DNA of 64,000 bases, taken from positions 1-64,000 of the forward strand of contig JAQBPO010000084.1 of NCBI GenBank assembly GCA_028287465.1, written 5' to 3'. The notes below the pieces were generated by a model. It was given only the letters and a program-made list of their open reading frames with translations. It was not told the DNA's origin and did not search any database. This DNA is from Fibrobacterota bacterium (GTDB taxonomy: Bacteria > Fibrobacterota > Fibrobacteria > UBA11236). The position numbers and the translations under genes were made by a program. The number at the start of each line of letters is the position of its first letter. Positions within the stretch are counted from its first letter, which is position 1. Shown here piece by piece: positions 9,010 to 17,100 of the stretch.

Positions 9010-9987
9010 ATGCGATTCCGTTCCGCCCGCTCGGCCGTTCTCTCGGCCTCTCTTTCCGCTTTATTCCTCGCCTCCCTGCTCGGCCCGGGGACCGCTTCCG
9101 CCGTCCCTCAACCCGCCGCCGGCAACGTTCCGCTGCTCATGGCGGCCCCCAAGCAGGTCCTCATCTTCGACAAGTTCAACGGCGTGGGGCACGCGGCCAC
9201 CGATACCTGCGTATCCATCCTCAAGGCCACCCTGCTCGCCCATGGCATGACCGCGGAATCCACCAAGGACTCCCTCGCCTTCACGCCCGCCAACCTCGCG
9301 CGATTCGGGGCCGTGGTCTTCATCAACACCAATTACCGCAACGGCGCCGTCCTGGGGCGGGAACAGGAGGCGGCCTTCGAGGGCTACATCCATGCGGGAG
9401 GGGGGTTCGTCGCCATCCACAATGCTTCGCCCCTTACGGGCTCGCCGGAGATCGATGCCGTCTGGCCCTGGTTCGTGGGCATGTACGGAACCCGTTTCAT
9501 AGGCCATGGGAATCCGCAGACGGGCACCGTGGTCCTGGAGGATACCGCCCACGCCTCCACCCGGGGACTCCCCACCCGGTTCACGGTAAAGGACGAATGG
9601 TATCTCCTGAGGGACGATCCGCGGTCCGTGGCGGGCATTCGGGTATTGGCCCGGGTGGATGCCTCCACCTTGGCCTCGGGCGGCAAGGACCGGGTCGTCT
9701 CCTGGTACCGTCCCTTCGAAGGAGGCCGCGTCTGGATGACCACCCTCGGGCACGATCTGGGCACCTTCGGCGACGCGGATTTCCTGGCGCACCTGAGAGG
9801 CGGCATAGCCTATGCCGGGGGCTGGGACGGCGCCACGGCGGTCCGGCAGAGCGGCCAGGCAACCAAGCGGGATCCCTTCACGGCATCGGATGGGCCCGGG
9901 CAATGGCGGGACGGGGCCGCGAATCCGTATTTCCGCGCGCCCGGGGACGCCCTCTGGCGGAACCTGATGGGCCGTATTGCTCGTTGA
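9010..9987 (+). CDS. Secreted ThuA-like protein
   Basis: The 325-residue product starts at ATG 9010 and has a long signal peptide (SAVLSASLSALFLASLLGP). The mature part is a ThuA domain, a glutamine-amidotransferase-like fold: KQVLIFDKFNGVGHAA, FGAVVFINTNYRNG, GGGFVAIHNASP, FVGMYGTRF, FTVKDEWYLL and WMTTLGHDLGTF are all family landmarks. ThuA was named from trehalose utilisation, but most secreted forms accompany sugar dehydrogenases and have unproven roles. Here it lies convergent to a second ThuA gene that is in an operon with a PQQ-type sugar dehydrogenase. Catalytic cysteine of true amidotransferases is absent. Confidence 0.85.
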   Translation: MRFRSARSAVLSASLSALFLASLLGPGTASAVPQPAAGNVPLLMAAPKQVLIFDKFNGVGHAATDTCVSILKATLLAHGMTAESTKDSLAFTPANLARFGAVVFINTNYRNGAVLGREQEAAFEGYIHAGGGFVAIHNASPLTGSPEIDAVWPWFVGMYGTRFIGHGNPQTGTVVLEDTAHASTRGLPTRFTVKDEWYLLRDDPRSVAGIRVLARVDASTLASGGKDRVVSWYRPFEGGRVWMTTLGHDLGTFGDADFLAHLRGGIAYAGGWDGATAVRQSGQATKRDPFTASDGPGQWRDGAANPYFRAPGDALWRNLMGRIAR

Positions 9988-10099
9988 AGCCCAGGTAACC
10001 ATCCACGGCTCGAGGCCGCGGTTGAAAAGAAGAACCTATTGAAAGTCGAAACGGGTTTGTAAACGGATAGGAATGGGAATCCGTGAATGGCCTCCTCGC

Positions 10100-11026
10100 C
10101 TATCGGGAGATCCCCTCGTCAAACCAGGTCATACTCCTTCCCCCCGCATCGAATACCCGTACCCGACCACCGTCCCGCCCCGGCCCACCCGGATCCGGAA
10201 TCCCATCCCGGATCCAAACCCGCCCAGCCTGGACCGGAGCCGAAACCACCTTGCTCCCGCCTGCCGCCTCGATCCGCGTGGATGAGGTGGAACCGGCCCA
10301 TAGGATGGCATCCCGAACCAGATCCACATAAGCCGCGATCCGCCAATCACCGGGATCATGCCCGATGCTGACATATGCCCCCCGCGCCAAGTCGGGAAGG
10401 ATCCAGACGAGGGGATGATCCCCGTCGGCGTTGTTCGGCGAATAGTTCTTCTCATCAGCCTTGGCCAATACCCTTACCCTGGCCCGCGGGCTCTTGCTGA
10501 ACTGGTACCATTCGTCCTTGAGGACGATTGAAACGGGCATGTTACGGGTAACGGGGTGTCCGCGATCCTCGAAGAGGAGGGTCCCCTCCCGCAATTCCGC
10601 ATGACTCACCCAGGTGACATCGCCCAGGAAACGGGCGAACCAGGGCCAGGCGTTGTTGGCGCAGCCCGCGGCATGTACCCCCACCCATCCCTTTCCGGAC
10701 TCGACGAATTTCTGGAACGCCGTCCGTTCGGAGGCGGTGAGGTCGAAAGGGTACAGGTTCATTTGCAGGAGAACCTGGTATTGGGCGAGAGTGGCATCGT
10801 TGAGCAGGCCATGATCGGAGCTGAAATCGATGGTAAAGCCGTTGGCCGCGGCCATGGCGGTTAGGATGGGCTTGGCGGCATCGCTCGTAGGGGTATGGTC
10901 GGACGTGGTACCCTGGATCATGAGCACCTTGAAGGGCGCTTGGGCCAGGCTCAGACATACGGATCCGGCGAGGAGCAACCCGGCCAATGGTTTCAAATAC
11001 GCGGGTTTCATATATATGGGCTTCAA
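10100..11026 (-). CDS. Secreted ThuA-like protein, co-transcribed with sugar dehydrogenase
   Basis: 308 residues with a signal peptide (LAGLLLAGSVCLSLAQA) followed by a ThuA domain: KVLMIQGTTSDHTPTS, YQVLLQMNLYPF, GKGWVGVHAAGC, WPWFARFLG, VLKDEWYQFSK and YVSIGHDPGDW. The start codon overlaps the stop of the upstream dehydrogenase gene (ATGA, 11023-11026), so the two are translationally coupled. After the ThuA domain a ~60-residue tail with VRVFDAGGRSM resembles the C-terminal domain shared by several secreted proteins here. In related bacteria ThuA and sugar-dehydrogenase domains are often fused or adjacent, which suggests a joint role in sugar oxidation or carbohydrate processing. Confidence 0.85.
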   Translation of the reverse strand: MKPIYMKPAYLKPLAGLLLAGSVCLSLAQAPFKVLMIQGTTSDHTPTSDAAKPILTAMAAANGFTIDFSSDHGLLNDATLAQYQVLLQMNLYPFDLTASERTAFQKFVESGKGWVGVHAAGCANNAWPWFARFLGDVTWVSHAELREGTLLFEDRGHPVTRNMPVSIVLKDEWYQFSKSPRARVRVLAKADEKNYSPNNADGDHPLVWILPDLARGAYVSIGHDPGDWRIAAYVDLVRDAILWAGSTSSTRIEAAGGSKVVSAPVQAGRVWIRDGIPDPGGPGRDGGRVRVFDAGGRSMTWFDEGISR

Positions 11027-12582
11027 TTCGGGGCCACCAGCATTTTCCGGACAAGGCTGCCCTGGTCGGAGGAAAGCGTCAGGCCATAGAGTCCCGGGCG
11101 GCGGCCCAATAGGCGGCCAAGGTCATATTCCCTGGGTCCCGACATCGTCTCCTCGAGCCATACCCTCCCGTTCACGTCCCATACCCGCAATACCGCTTCG
11201 GCATCCGGATGGACGCGGACCCTAAGGCCCTCGATACGGAGGGACTCCGGCCGCAATAGGCGGATGGTTCGGCGGGACGTAGGCGGGGTGACATCCGGGC
11301 GGCAGGTCCCGGTATAATCGATTCGCACGATGGCGGTGGCGGTGACGGAGTTGTAGTTGCCCGCGTAGTTCATGAGGTAGAAGGCCCCGTCCGGCCCCAC
11401 CTTGAAATCCGTGGGATGGTTCAGCTTCAGGGAAAAGGCCTTGCCGTAGCCGCGCACCGCTCCGGTCGCGTCCAAGCGCATGGTGTCGATGGAGTTCTTG
11501 AGGAAATCCGTGACGAACCATAGGCCGTCGAACTGGGGCGGCATTTTGACGGGGCTGTTGGGGATGGGGTCGTACCGGTAAATGGGACCTGTCATACCGC
11601 AGGATTGCTCATAGGCGAAGGTGGCGGGTATGGCGGGAGGGAGATTCGCCAAGCCGGTATTGGCAGGGTTGGTATTGGTCGGAGCGGCCGGGTTCTTATC
11701 CCCAGGGGTGGGGTGGATTCCGTCGCCCAGGGTAAGCAGCTTATTCTTGCCCGCGAAGTAAGGGAATCCGGCATTGTAGGGATTGGCGGCAAGATTGTAT
11801 TCCTCGGTCACGCCGAAGCCGTCCGGTCCCACATCGGCCCAGACCATCCATTGGGTCTCGGGGTCGATGGCCAAGGTATAGGGTTCGCGGGTGCCCATGA
11901 TGTATATCTCCGGGCGGGTCTTGGCGGTGCCGGGCGGGAAAAGATTCCCGTCAGGAATGGTATAGGAGCCATCGGCCATGGGATGGATGCGCAGGATCTT
12001 CCCCCGCAGGTCGTTGGTATTGGGAGCGGCCACTTCCCCGGCGCGGGTATCCCCCACCCCTACCCAGAGATTTCCCGCGGCGTCGAAGGCCATCCCGCCC
12101 CCGCCATGCCATCCGATGGTGGCGGGGAACTTGATCAGGATCTTCTCCGAGGCCATGTCCACGCCGCTCCCGTTCAAGGTGAAACGGGAAATCCGCAATT
12201 CGATGGGTTGGGACGCGGGCATGTAGAGGACGTACAGGTTACGGTTGATCTTGAATCCCGGATCCAAGGCGAGGCCCATCAGGCCGTATTCATCGTAAGG
12301 ACCCGCGACGTAGGCGTTGAGGCTGCCCAAGGTCAAGACGGTTCTCGAGGCGGCGTCGTATTTCCGGATCTTGCCGGCCTTCTCGATGAAATAAATGTCG
12401 ACGTTCCCCTGGGGAGTCATGTCGAAATCCATCTTGAGGGGCTCGTTCAGGTCGCCCGCCTGCCGGGTCACCAGGGTGGTCATGCGGAATTCCGCATCGA
12501 CCGGGGCATCGCACCCCGGATAGGGAGCGGCCGCGGCGAGGCGCAACCCCGCCAGGATCAAGGTTCCAAGCAACGATTTCAT
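11023..12582 (-). CDS. Secreted PQQ-type glucose/sorbosone dehydrogenase
   Basis: 519 residues with a signal peptide. The body is a six-bladed beta-propeller of the soluble aldose/sorbosone dehydrogenase family: DMTPQGNVDIYFIEKAGKI, YGLMGLALDPGF, WHGGGGMAFDAAGNLWVGVGD, DLRGKILRIHP, YIMGTREPYTLAIDP and HPTDFKVGPDGAFYLMNYAG. Such enzymes use PQQ to oxidise sugars outside the cytoplasm; the cofactor is inferred from the family. A C-terminal domain (LRVWDVNGRVW ... LVRKMLVAPN) resembles type IX secretion sorting domains. It follows the esterase gene by 39 bp and overlaps the ThuA gene by 4 bp. A close paralogue lies at 58111-59655. Confidence 0.88.
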   Translation of the reverse strand: MKSLLGTLILAGLRLAAAAPYPGCDAPVDAEFRMTTLVTRQAGDLNEPLKMDFDMTPQGNVDIYFIEKAGKIRKYDAASRTVLTLGSLNAYVAGPYDEYGLMGLALDPGFKINRNLYVLYMPASQPIELRISRFTLNGSGVDMASEKILIKFPATIGWHGGGGMAFDAAGNLWVGVGDTRAGEVAAPNTNDLRGKILRIHPMADGSYTIPDGNLFPPGTAKTRPEIYIMGTREPYTLAIDPETQWMVWADVGPDGFGVTEEYNLAANPYNAGFPYFAGKNKLLTLGDGIHPTPGDKNPAAPTNTNPANTGLANLPPAIPATFAYEQSCGMTGPIYRYDPIPNSPVKMPPQFDGLWFVTDFLKNSIDTMRLDATGAVRGYGKAFSLKLNHPTDFKVGPDGAFYLMNYAGNYNSVTATAIVRIDYTGTCRPDVTPPTSRRTIRLLRPESLRIEGLRVRVHPDAEAVLRVWDVNGRVWLEETMSGPREYDLGRLLGRRPGLYGLTLSSDQGSLVRKMLVAPN

Positions 12583-12621
12583 ACCAACCTCTCAGATGCC
12601 CCCACCTGATTTCGATCGGAT

Positions 12622-13572
12622 TCAGCGCGGGAAAACCGGGACGGGAACGATGCGTCGCAGGTGCAATCGGCCCAAGCCATCCACGCTCAATACATCCGGA
12701 ACGCCATTCGCGGCGCCGTAACGGCCGGTGGCGATGGAGACTCTGGAACGCCCGGGCCGCAGGGCCGTGGCTTGTCCGCGCACCTGGCTGAACACCCAGC
12801 GATGGAGCGCCGGATCCCTTCCCGCCGGTTTCCAGGACTCGTGTCCGTAGCGCATGCTCGCAGGGTATTCCGTGTACTTAAGGCGCGATCCGCCCACGGC
12901 CCGGATGGCGGCGACCATGGCCTGGGTATTGCGCACCGCCACGGTATTGTCGTCCGCCGCATGGAAGGTCCAGATGTTCACCGCATCCAGCCTGGGGGCC
13001 TGGTTGGGATCGCTGCTGCCGCAGACGGGAACGGCGGCCGCGAAACGATCCGGGAAGGCCATGATGGAGTACCAGGTGCCTTGGCCGCCCATGGACATGC
13101 CCGATACGTATTCACGATCCTCGTCGATGGGGAACTCGCGCTCCAGGCTGTCCAGGATCGCCATCACGGCCTTGAGGTTGTCGGTGATGGGGGACTTGGT
13201 GAAATCGTAATTGTCCCAGGGCGGGGGGCAGATGACCCACTGCTCGTTGAGCGGGCATTGAGGGACCACCACGAAACAGGGATCGGCCTTCTGGATGGAA
13301 TCGTCCGCCCAGAAATTGCTGAAGCCATTGTTCAACTGGGAGCTATTGTCGGTCCCGCGCTCCCCGGCGCCATGCAGGGCCAGCATCACGGGGTACTTCT
13401 TCCCGGGCACCCTGTTCTTCGGCAGGAAGAGCCGGAAAGGGATGGACTTGGAAGGATTGACCTTCCACCACCGCGCCTCGAAGGCCGAGACCTCGGCGCC
13501 CTGGATCCCGGAGACGACCAGGCAGGAAAGGATGAAAGCCGGAATGACGATCCGGACCAGGAATTGCGGCAC
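12622..13572 (-). CDS. Secreted esterase (alpha/beta hydrolase, PHB-depolymerase/CE1-like)
   Basis: About 316 residues from GTG 13572, which has TGAGGGGG seven bases upstream; an in-frame ATG at 13635 gives a longer, Pro/Arg-rich start that hides the signal peptide (FLVRIVIPAFILSCLVVSGIQG). The mature enzyme shows MLALHGAGERG (oxyanion region), DREYVSGMSMGGQGT (nucleophile elbow GMSMG), WTFHAADD (Asp) and YGHESW (His), a full catalytic triad. Relatives include feruloyl/acetyl esterases and peptidase-like esterases acting on plant polymers. It leads a minus-strand operon with the sugar dehydrogenase and ThuA gene. The exact ester bond cleaved is unknown. Confidence 0.82.
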   Translation of the reverse strand: MPQFLVRIVIPAFILSCLVVSGIQGAEVSAFEARWWKVNPSKSIPFRLFLPKNRVPGKKYPVMLALHGAGERGTDNSSQLNNGFSNFWADDSIQKADPCFVVVPQCPLNEQWVICPPPWDNYDFTKSPITDNLKAVMAILDSLEREFPIDEDREYVSGMSMGGQGTWYSIMAFPDRFAAAVPVCGSSDPNQAPRLDAVNIWTFHAADDNTVAVRNTQAMVAAIRAVGGSRLKYTEYPASMRYGHESWKPAGRDPALHRWVFSQVRGQATALRPGRSRVSIATGRYGAANGVPDVLSVDGLGRLHLRRIVPVPVFPR

Positions 13573-13775
13573 TGGATACCCCCTCAGGTACGCCCGCTTC
13601 GGACCCGGTTGGCGGGGAAGGCGCGGCGTGGGCAAATATATCCATAGGGTTCCATCGGACGCTTGCGAGCCGTCGCCGGGCCCTAGAAAGCGGTTTTGGA
13701 TCGAAAGCGCACCGGCCTTGCGGCGCGAAGGCCCAAATTCGATTTTCCATGGATGTCCATTCGAAGGAGGATCCC

Positions 13776-14108
13776 ATGGGAAACGAAAAGGAGCCCAGTG
13801 CGGCTCAAAAAGCCATAGGCGGCTTCGCGCCCAAGCTGGTGGACCTCACCGATGCCCTCCTATTCGGGGATATCTGGGAGCGTCCCCAGCTCTCGAAGCG
13901 GGATCGCAGCCTAATCACCTGCGCGGCCCTGGTGGCGACGGGCAAAACCGAACAGATGAGCTTCCATTTTCCCAGAGCCATCGAGAATGGCGTGACCCGG
14001 GACGAGATCGTCGAACTGATCACCCATCTCGCCTTCTATGTCGGCTGGCCTAATGCGATGTCGGCGATTGGCCGCGCCAAGGAATTGCTGGGCAAGGAAC
14101 CGTCCTGA
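13776..14108 (+). CDS. Carboxymuconolactone decarboxylase-family protein
   Basis: 110 residues from ATG 13776, preceded by a strong GAAGGAGG. The fold family is recognised by PKLVDLTDALLFGDIWERPQLSKRDRSLITCAALVA followed by a helical half ending THLAFYVGWPNAMSAIGRAKELL. Family members are trimers of helices used either as gamma-carboxymuconolactone decarboxylase or, with a CxxC, as alkylhydroperoxidases. Only one cysteine is present in the key region (ITCAAL), so it is not a classical AhpD. It is close to the Cys-lacking decarboxylase-like clade. It is divergent from the esterase operon. Substrate unknown. Confidence 0.87.
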   Translation: MGNEKEPSAAQKAIGGFAPKLVDLTDALLFGDIWERPQLSKRDRSLITCAALVATGKTEQMSFHFPRAIENGVTRDEIVELITHLAFYVGWPNAMSAIGRAKELLGKEPS

Positions 14109-14151
14109 TCGGGCTTAACGCCTCCGAGCGGCATCGCGGTGCTTCAAGCGG

Positions 14152-14538
14152 TCAAGAGGACATTCCGCCGGACGGCTCCGGTCCCAGTTCGGCCGCATTC
14201 CCCTGGGACAACCATGCCTTCATGCCCCCTTCCAGGGCATAGGCTTCCACGCCCTTTTCCCGGAGCAGATCGGATGCGATGCGGCAGGAGCCGCCCTGGT
14301 TGCATACGGTCACGATCGGCAGATGGTCCCCGGTTTCGATGCGGTCCACGGCCTTGGAATCGCCCTGCTTGAGCGCATTGTTGATGAAGGTATTCTCCGC
14401 GCCGGGGATATGCCCGGCGGTATGCTGCTCCGGGCTGCGGATGTCGACGACGCGGAACTTCCGTCCCTCTTGGATCCACCGCTTGAGGGTGGCGGGGTCG
14501 ATGGAAGACCGGGGTTCCGTCTTTTCGTGTTCGCTCAT
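14152..14538 (-). CDS. Rhodanese-like sulfurtransferase domain protein
   Basis: A 128-residue single-domain rhodanese, starting at ATG 14538 with GAGGAG upstream; the open frame continues further 5' but without coding character. Family features are IDPATLKRWIQEGRKFRVVDIRSPEQHTAGHIPGAENTFIN and the active-site loop VTVCNQGGSCR, with the first Cys as probable sulfur acceptor. The C-terminal EGGMKAWLSQG is also typical. Such proteins carry persulfide sulfur for detoxification or thiolation. It is divergent from the DHFR-like gene at 14804. No partner is encoded nearby. Confidence 0.88.
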   Translation of the reverse strand: MSEHEKTEPRSSIDPATLKRWIQEGRKFRVVDIRSPEQHTAGHIPGAENTFINNALKQGDSKAVDRIETGDHLPIVTVCNQGGSCRIASDLLREKGVEAYALEGGMKAWLSQGNAAELGPEPSGGMSS

Positions 14539-14803
14539 ATGCCGCGTCGCTCCTCGCCGAAGGTCTGGATTCCAAAGTGGTTGGCCGGTCGGTCCCGGTA
14601 CAAGGCGCCATCCTGCAGGCGCGTCTTCCTTGAGGCCGTCACCGGTAAAAAGGTAAATTTCGTGGATGAGAATAACGCACATCAACCCGGACGAATTATA
14701 TAAAAGCCCCGTTTTCTCGCAAGCCGTCCTGGCAGAGGGAGGCAAAACCCTTTAAGTGGCGCCGGCCTATGCGGCTCGGCGCGGCAGCAATCGAGGACCG
14801 AAC

Positions 14804-15358
14804 ATGAGGACCCAATATTACACCGCCGCCAGCCTGGACGGCTTCATCGCGACGAAGGATGACTCGCTAGAGTGGCTGTTTCCCCTGGCGGACCCCGACC
14901 AGACCAGCTACCCGCAGTTCATCAAGGACGTCGGCGCCCTGGCGATGGGCTCCGCGACGTACGAGTGGATGTTGCGGCACCTGATCAAGCCGGGATCGGC
15001 CGCTCCTGGCGAGTGGCCGTACGAACAGCCGACCTGGGTTTTCTCCACCCGCGAACTTCCAGGCATACCTGGCAAGGATATCCGATTCGTGAGGGGCGAT
15101 GTCCGCCCCGTGCACCGACAGATGCGATCCGCGGCGAACGGGAAGAACATCTGGATTGTCGGAGGAGGCGAACTGGCCGGACGGTTCCTTGATGCCGGAC
15201 TCCTGGACGAAATCATCGTCCAGGTGGGCTCGGTCACCCTGGGTTCAGGAAAGCCCCTTTTGCCGCGTACGATCACCTCGCCCTCCCTGAAGCTTGTTTC
15301 CGTCCAACGGTTCGGCGAAGGCATCGCCGAGCTTCGCTACGAAGTGCCGCGTCCGTGA
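14804..15358 (+). CDS. Dihydrofolate reductase-like (RibD C-terminal domain) protein
   Basis: 184 residues from ATG 14804 behind GAGGA. It is a second member of the DHFR-like family in this window: YYTAASLDGFIATKDDSLEW, the GSATYEWM motif in the GR-x-T-F position, PTWVFSTRELP, NIWIVGGGELAGRFLDAGLLDEIIVQV (nucleotide-binding strand) and VQRFGEGIAELRYEV at the C-terminus. Family members are NAD(P)H-dependent reductases of mostly unknown substrate. It is not close to the gene at 8248-8841 beyond the fold. No signal peptide, so cytoplasmic. Confidence 0.87.
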   Translation: MRTQYYTAASLDGFIATKDDSLEWLFPLADPDQTSYPQFIKDVGALAMGSATYEWMLRHLIKPGSAAPGEWPYEQPTWVFSTRELPGIPGKDIRFVRGDVRPVHRQMRSAANGKNIWIVGGGELAGRFLDAGLLDEIIVQVGSVTLGSGKPLLPRTITSPSLKLVSVQRFGEGIAELRYEVPRP

Positions 15359-15520
15359 AAGGGGATGAATCGGCCCCCAGGCGGCTTTTTCCGGAGCCTT
15401 CGCCGGGCAGGATAAATATCTTAGGCTTGGTGTCGAATCCGGCAAATGCCGCTCGTCGCATGGGTAGAGACGAATCCCGGGGCAATGAAGCCCTGGGAAC
15501 CCGATTGAAGGAGAACTGAA

Positions 15521-15967
15521 ATGGGAACGAATACCATCCGCCTGCACCGCGTATTCGCCGCGAAACCCGAGCGGGTCTACAAGGCCTTCCTCGACGCCGA
15601 TGCCAAGGTCAAATGGCTTCCGCCGAACGGCTTCACCGCCAAGATGCACCATCACGACGCCAAGGTCGGCGGGACCTATAGGATGTCCTTCACGAATTTC
15701 ACCACGGGAAACGGGCATTCCTTCGGCGGCACCTTCGTGGAGCTGACCCCCAATGAACGCATCCGCTACACGGACAAGTTCGAGGACCCTAACCTGCCCG
15801 GGGAAATCCAGGTTACGATCAACCTGAAGAAGGTTTCCGTCGGCACCGAGCTGAGCATCGTGCAGGAAGGCGTTCCCGACGTCATTCCCGCGGAAGCCTG
15901 CTACCTCGGTTGGCAGGAGTCTCTCAGCCAACTTAAACTGCTGGTCGAGCCCGAGATTCCGGACTAG
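15521..15967 (+). CDS. SRPBCC/AHSA1-family protein
   Basis: 148 residues with a START/AHSA1-like fold: N-terminal RVFAAKPERVYKAFLDADAKVKWLPP, the GGTYRMSF strand, FGGTFVELTPNERIRYTDKF and the C-terminal helix CYLGWQESLSQLKLLVEPEIP. These proteins bind hydrophobic ligands in a deep pocket, and bacterial members are often induced together with ArsR-type regulators. The start has AAGGAGAA upstream. It lies in a run of small single-domain genes with no obvious pathway. Function beyond ligand binding is unknown. Confidence 0.87.
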   Translation: MGTNTIRLHRVFAAKPERVYKAFLDADAKVKWLPPNGFTAKMHHHDAKVGGTYRMSFTNFTTGNGHSFGGTFVELTPNERIRYTDKFEDPNLPGEIQVTINLKKVSVGTELSIVQEGVPDVIPAEACYLGWQESLSQLKLLVEPEIPD

Positions 15968-16109
15968 CTTTCCCGGGATGATCAGAGCCGGGCGGCGGGC
16001 CCTCTCTTTCGGGGGGATCCCGCCCGCTCGCTCCAAGCGCTTCTCCAGCCGGGAACCCTGGGAAAAATGGTTAACTTTCCGATCCTCGAATACCCCCAGG
16101 AGGACTTCC

Positions 16110-16628
16110 ATGGATCCCGTCATACACTTTGAAATGCCTTTCGAAGATCAAAAGCGCCTCTCCACGTTCTACAAATCCGCCTTCGGCTGGAAAATGGAGA
16201 ATATGGGCGAACAGATGGGGGATTATGTAACCGCCTCCACGACGGAACCGGGGCCCCAGGGCCGTCCCAAAATCCCCGGCACCATCAACGGCGGCTTTTT
16301 CCCCAAGAAGCCGGATTGGCCGGCCCAATATCCTTCCGTCGTCATCGGGGTGGGCGATATCAAGAAAGCCATGCAGAAGGTCGCCAAGGCGGGCGGCACG
16401 GTACTGGGCGAACCCATGGAGATTCCCGGGATAGGGCTCTACGTATCCTTCACGGACACGGAAGGCAATCGCGTGAGCATTCTGCAACCCGCCCCGATGG
16501 GAAAGCCGGCGAAGAAGAAACCGGCGGCCAGAACCGTGGCAAAAGCAGCCGTAAAAACGGCCCCAAAGACAACCGCAAAGACCGCGACGAAAAAGAAAGC
16601 GGCCGTCGGGAAAAAGAAGAAGAAGTAA
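16110..16628 (+). CDS. VOC/glyoxalase-family protein with lysine-rich C-terminal tail
   Basis: 172 residues from ATG 16110, preceded by AGGAGGA; the frame is open further upstream but without a signal. Residues 1-125 form a vicinal-oxygen-chelate domain: MDPVIHFEMPFEDQKRLSTF, AFGWKMENMG, PSVVIGVGDIKKAMQKVAKAGG and GIGLYVSFTDTEGNRVSILQ. Such domains bind a metal and act in glyoxalase or dioxygenase-like reactions. From about residue 130 the protein changes to a Lys/Ala/Thr/Pro tail with almost no hydrophobic residues, like histone H1 or bacterial DNA-binding tails. The combination is unusual. The tail may bind nucleic acid or polyanions, but this is inference. Confidence 0.85.
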   Translation: MDPVIHFEMPFEDQKRLSTFYKSAFGWKMENMGEQMGDYVTASTTEPGPQGRPKIPGTINGGFFPKKPDWPAQYPSVVIGVGDIKKAMQKVAKAGGTVLGEPMEIPGIGLYVSFTDTEGNRVSILQPAPMGKPAKKKPAARTVAKAAVKTAPKTTAKTATKKKAAVGKKKKK

Positions 16629-16677
16629 TCGCGGAGAGCGCAGGGAGCGCTTCGCCGGGAACCATGCGAGGATCAGG

Positions 16678-17067
16678 ATGGCGCAGATAAAGATTTACGG
16701 GATTGCCTCGCGGCTGAATCCCATCAAGGAAAGGCTGTCCGATGCCATCCATTCCTGCATCGTCGAAGCCCTGAAGTTCCCGCCTGACAAACGGGCGCAC
16801 CGGTTCTTCCCCCTTGATCCATCGGATTATTTCTATCCCGCGGGCCGCACCGACCGTTACACGATCATCGAAATAAGCATGTTCGAGGGACGTTCGATCG
16901 AGACCAAGAAGCGATTGATAAAGCTCCTTTTCAATCGACTCAAGGACCAGCTGGATATCCCGTTCAGCGACGTGGAGATCACCATTACCGAAACGCCCAA
17001 GCACAATTGGGGCTTCCGGGGCCTGCCGGGCGATGAGGTCGGATTGGATTACAAAGTCGAAATCTGA
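16678..17067 (+). CDS. Tautomerase-family protein (Ala instead of Pro after Met)
   Basis: 129 residues of the tautomerase superfamily, recognised by MAQIKIYGIAS and the beta-alpha-beta repeats with YTIIEISMFEGRSIETKKRLIKLLFNRLK. It belongs to the longer uncharacterised clade with PKHNWGFRGLPGDEVGL near the C-terminus. Classical tautomerases use Pro1, exposed after Met removal, as catalytic base; here the codon after ATG is Ala (GCG), so that mechanism would not work. The start is directly behind GAGGATCAGG. Cytoplasmic. It may be a degenerate or differently acting member. Confidence 0.82.
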   Translation: MAQIKIYGIASRLNPIKERLSDAIHSCIVEALKFPPDKRAHRFFPLDPSDYFYPAGRTDRYTIIEISMFEGRSIETKKRLIKLLFNRLKDQLDIPFSDVEITITETPKHNWGFRGLPGDEVGLDYKVEI

Positions 17068-17100
17068 AGGCGCCGGTACCCGCGCCTCAATGCCGGATCT

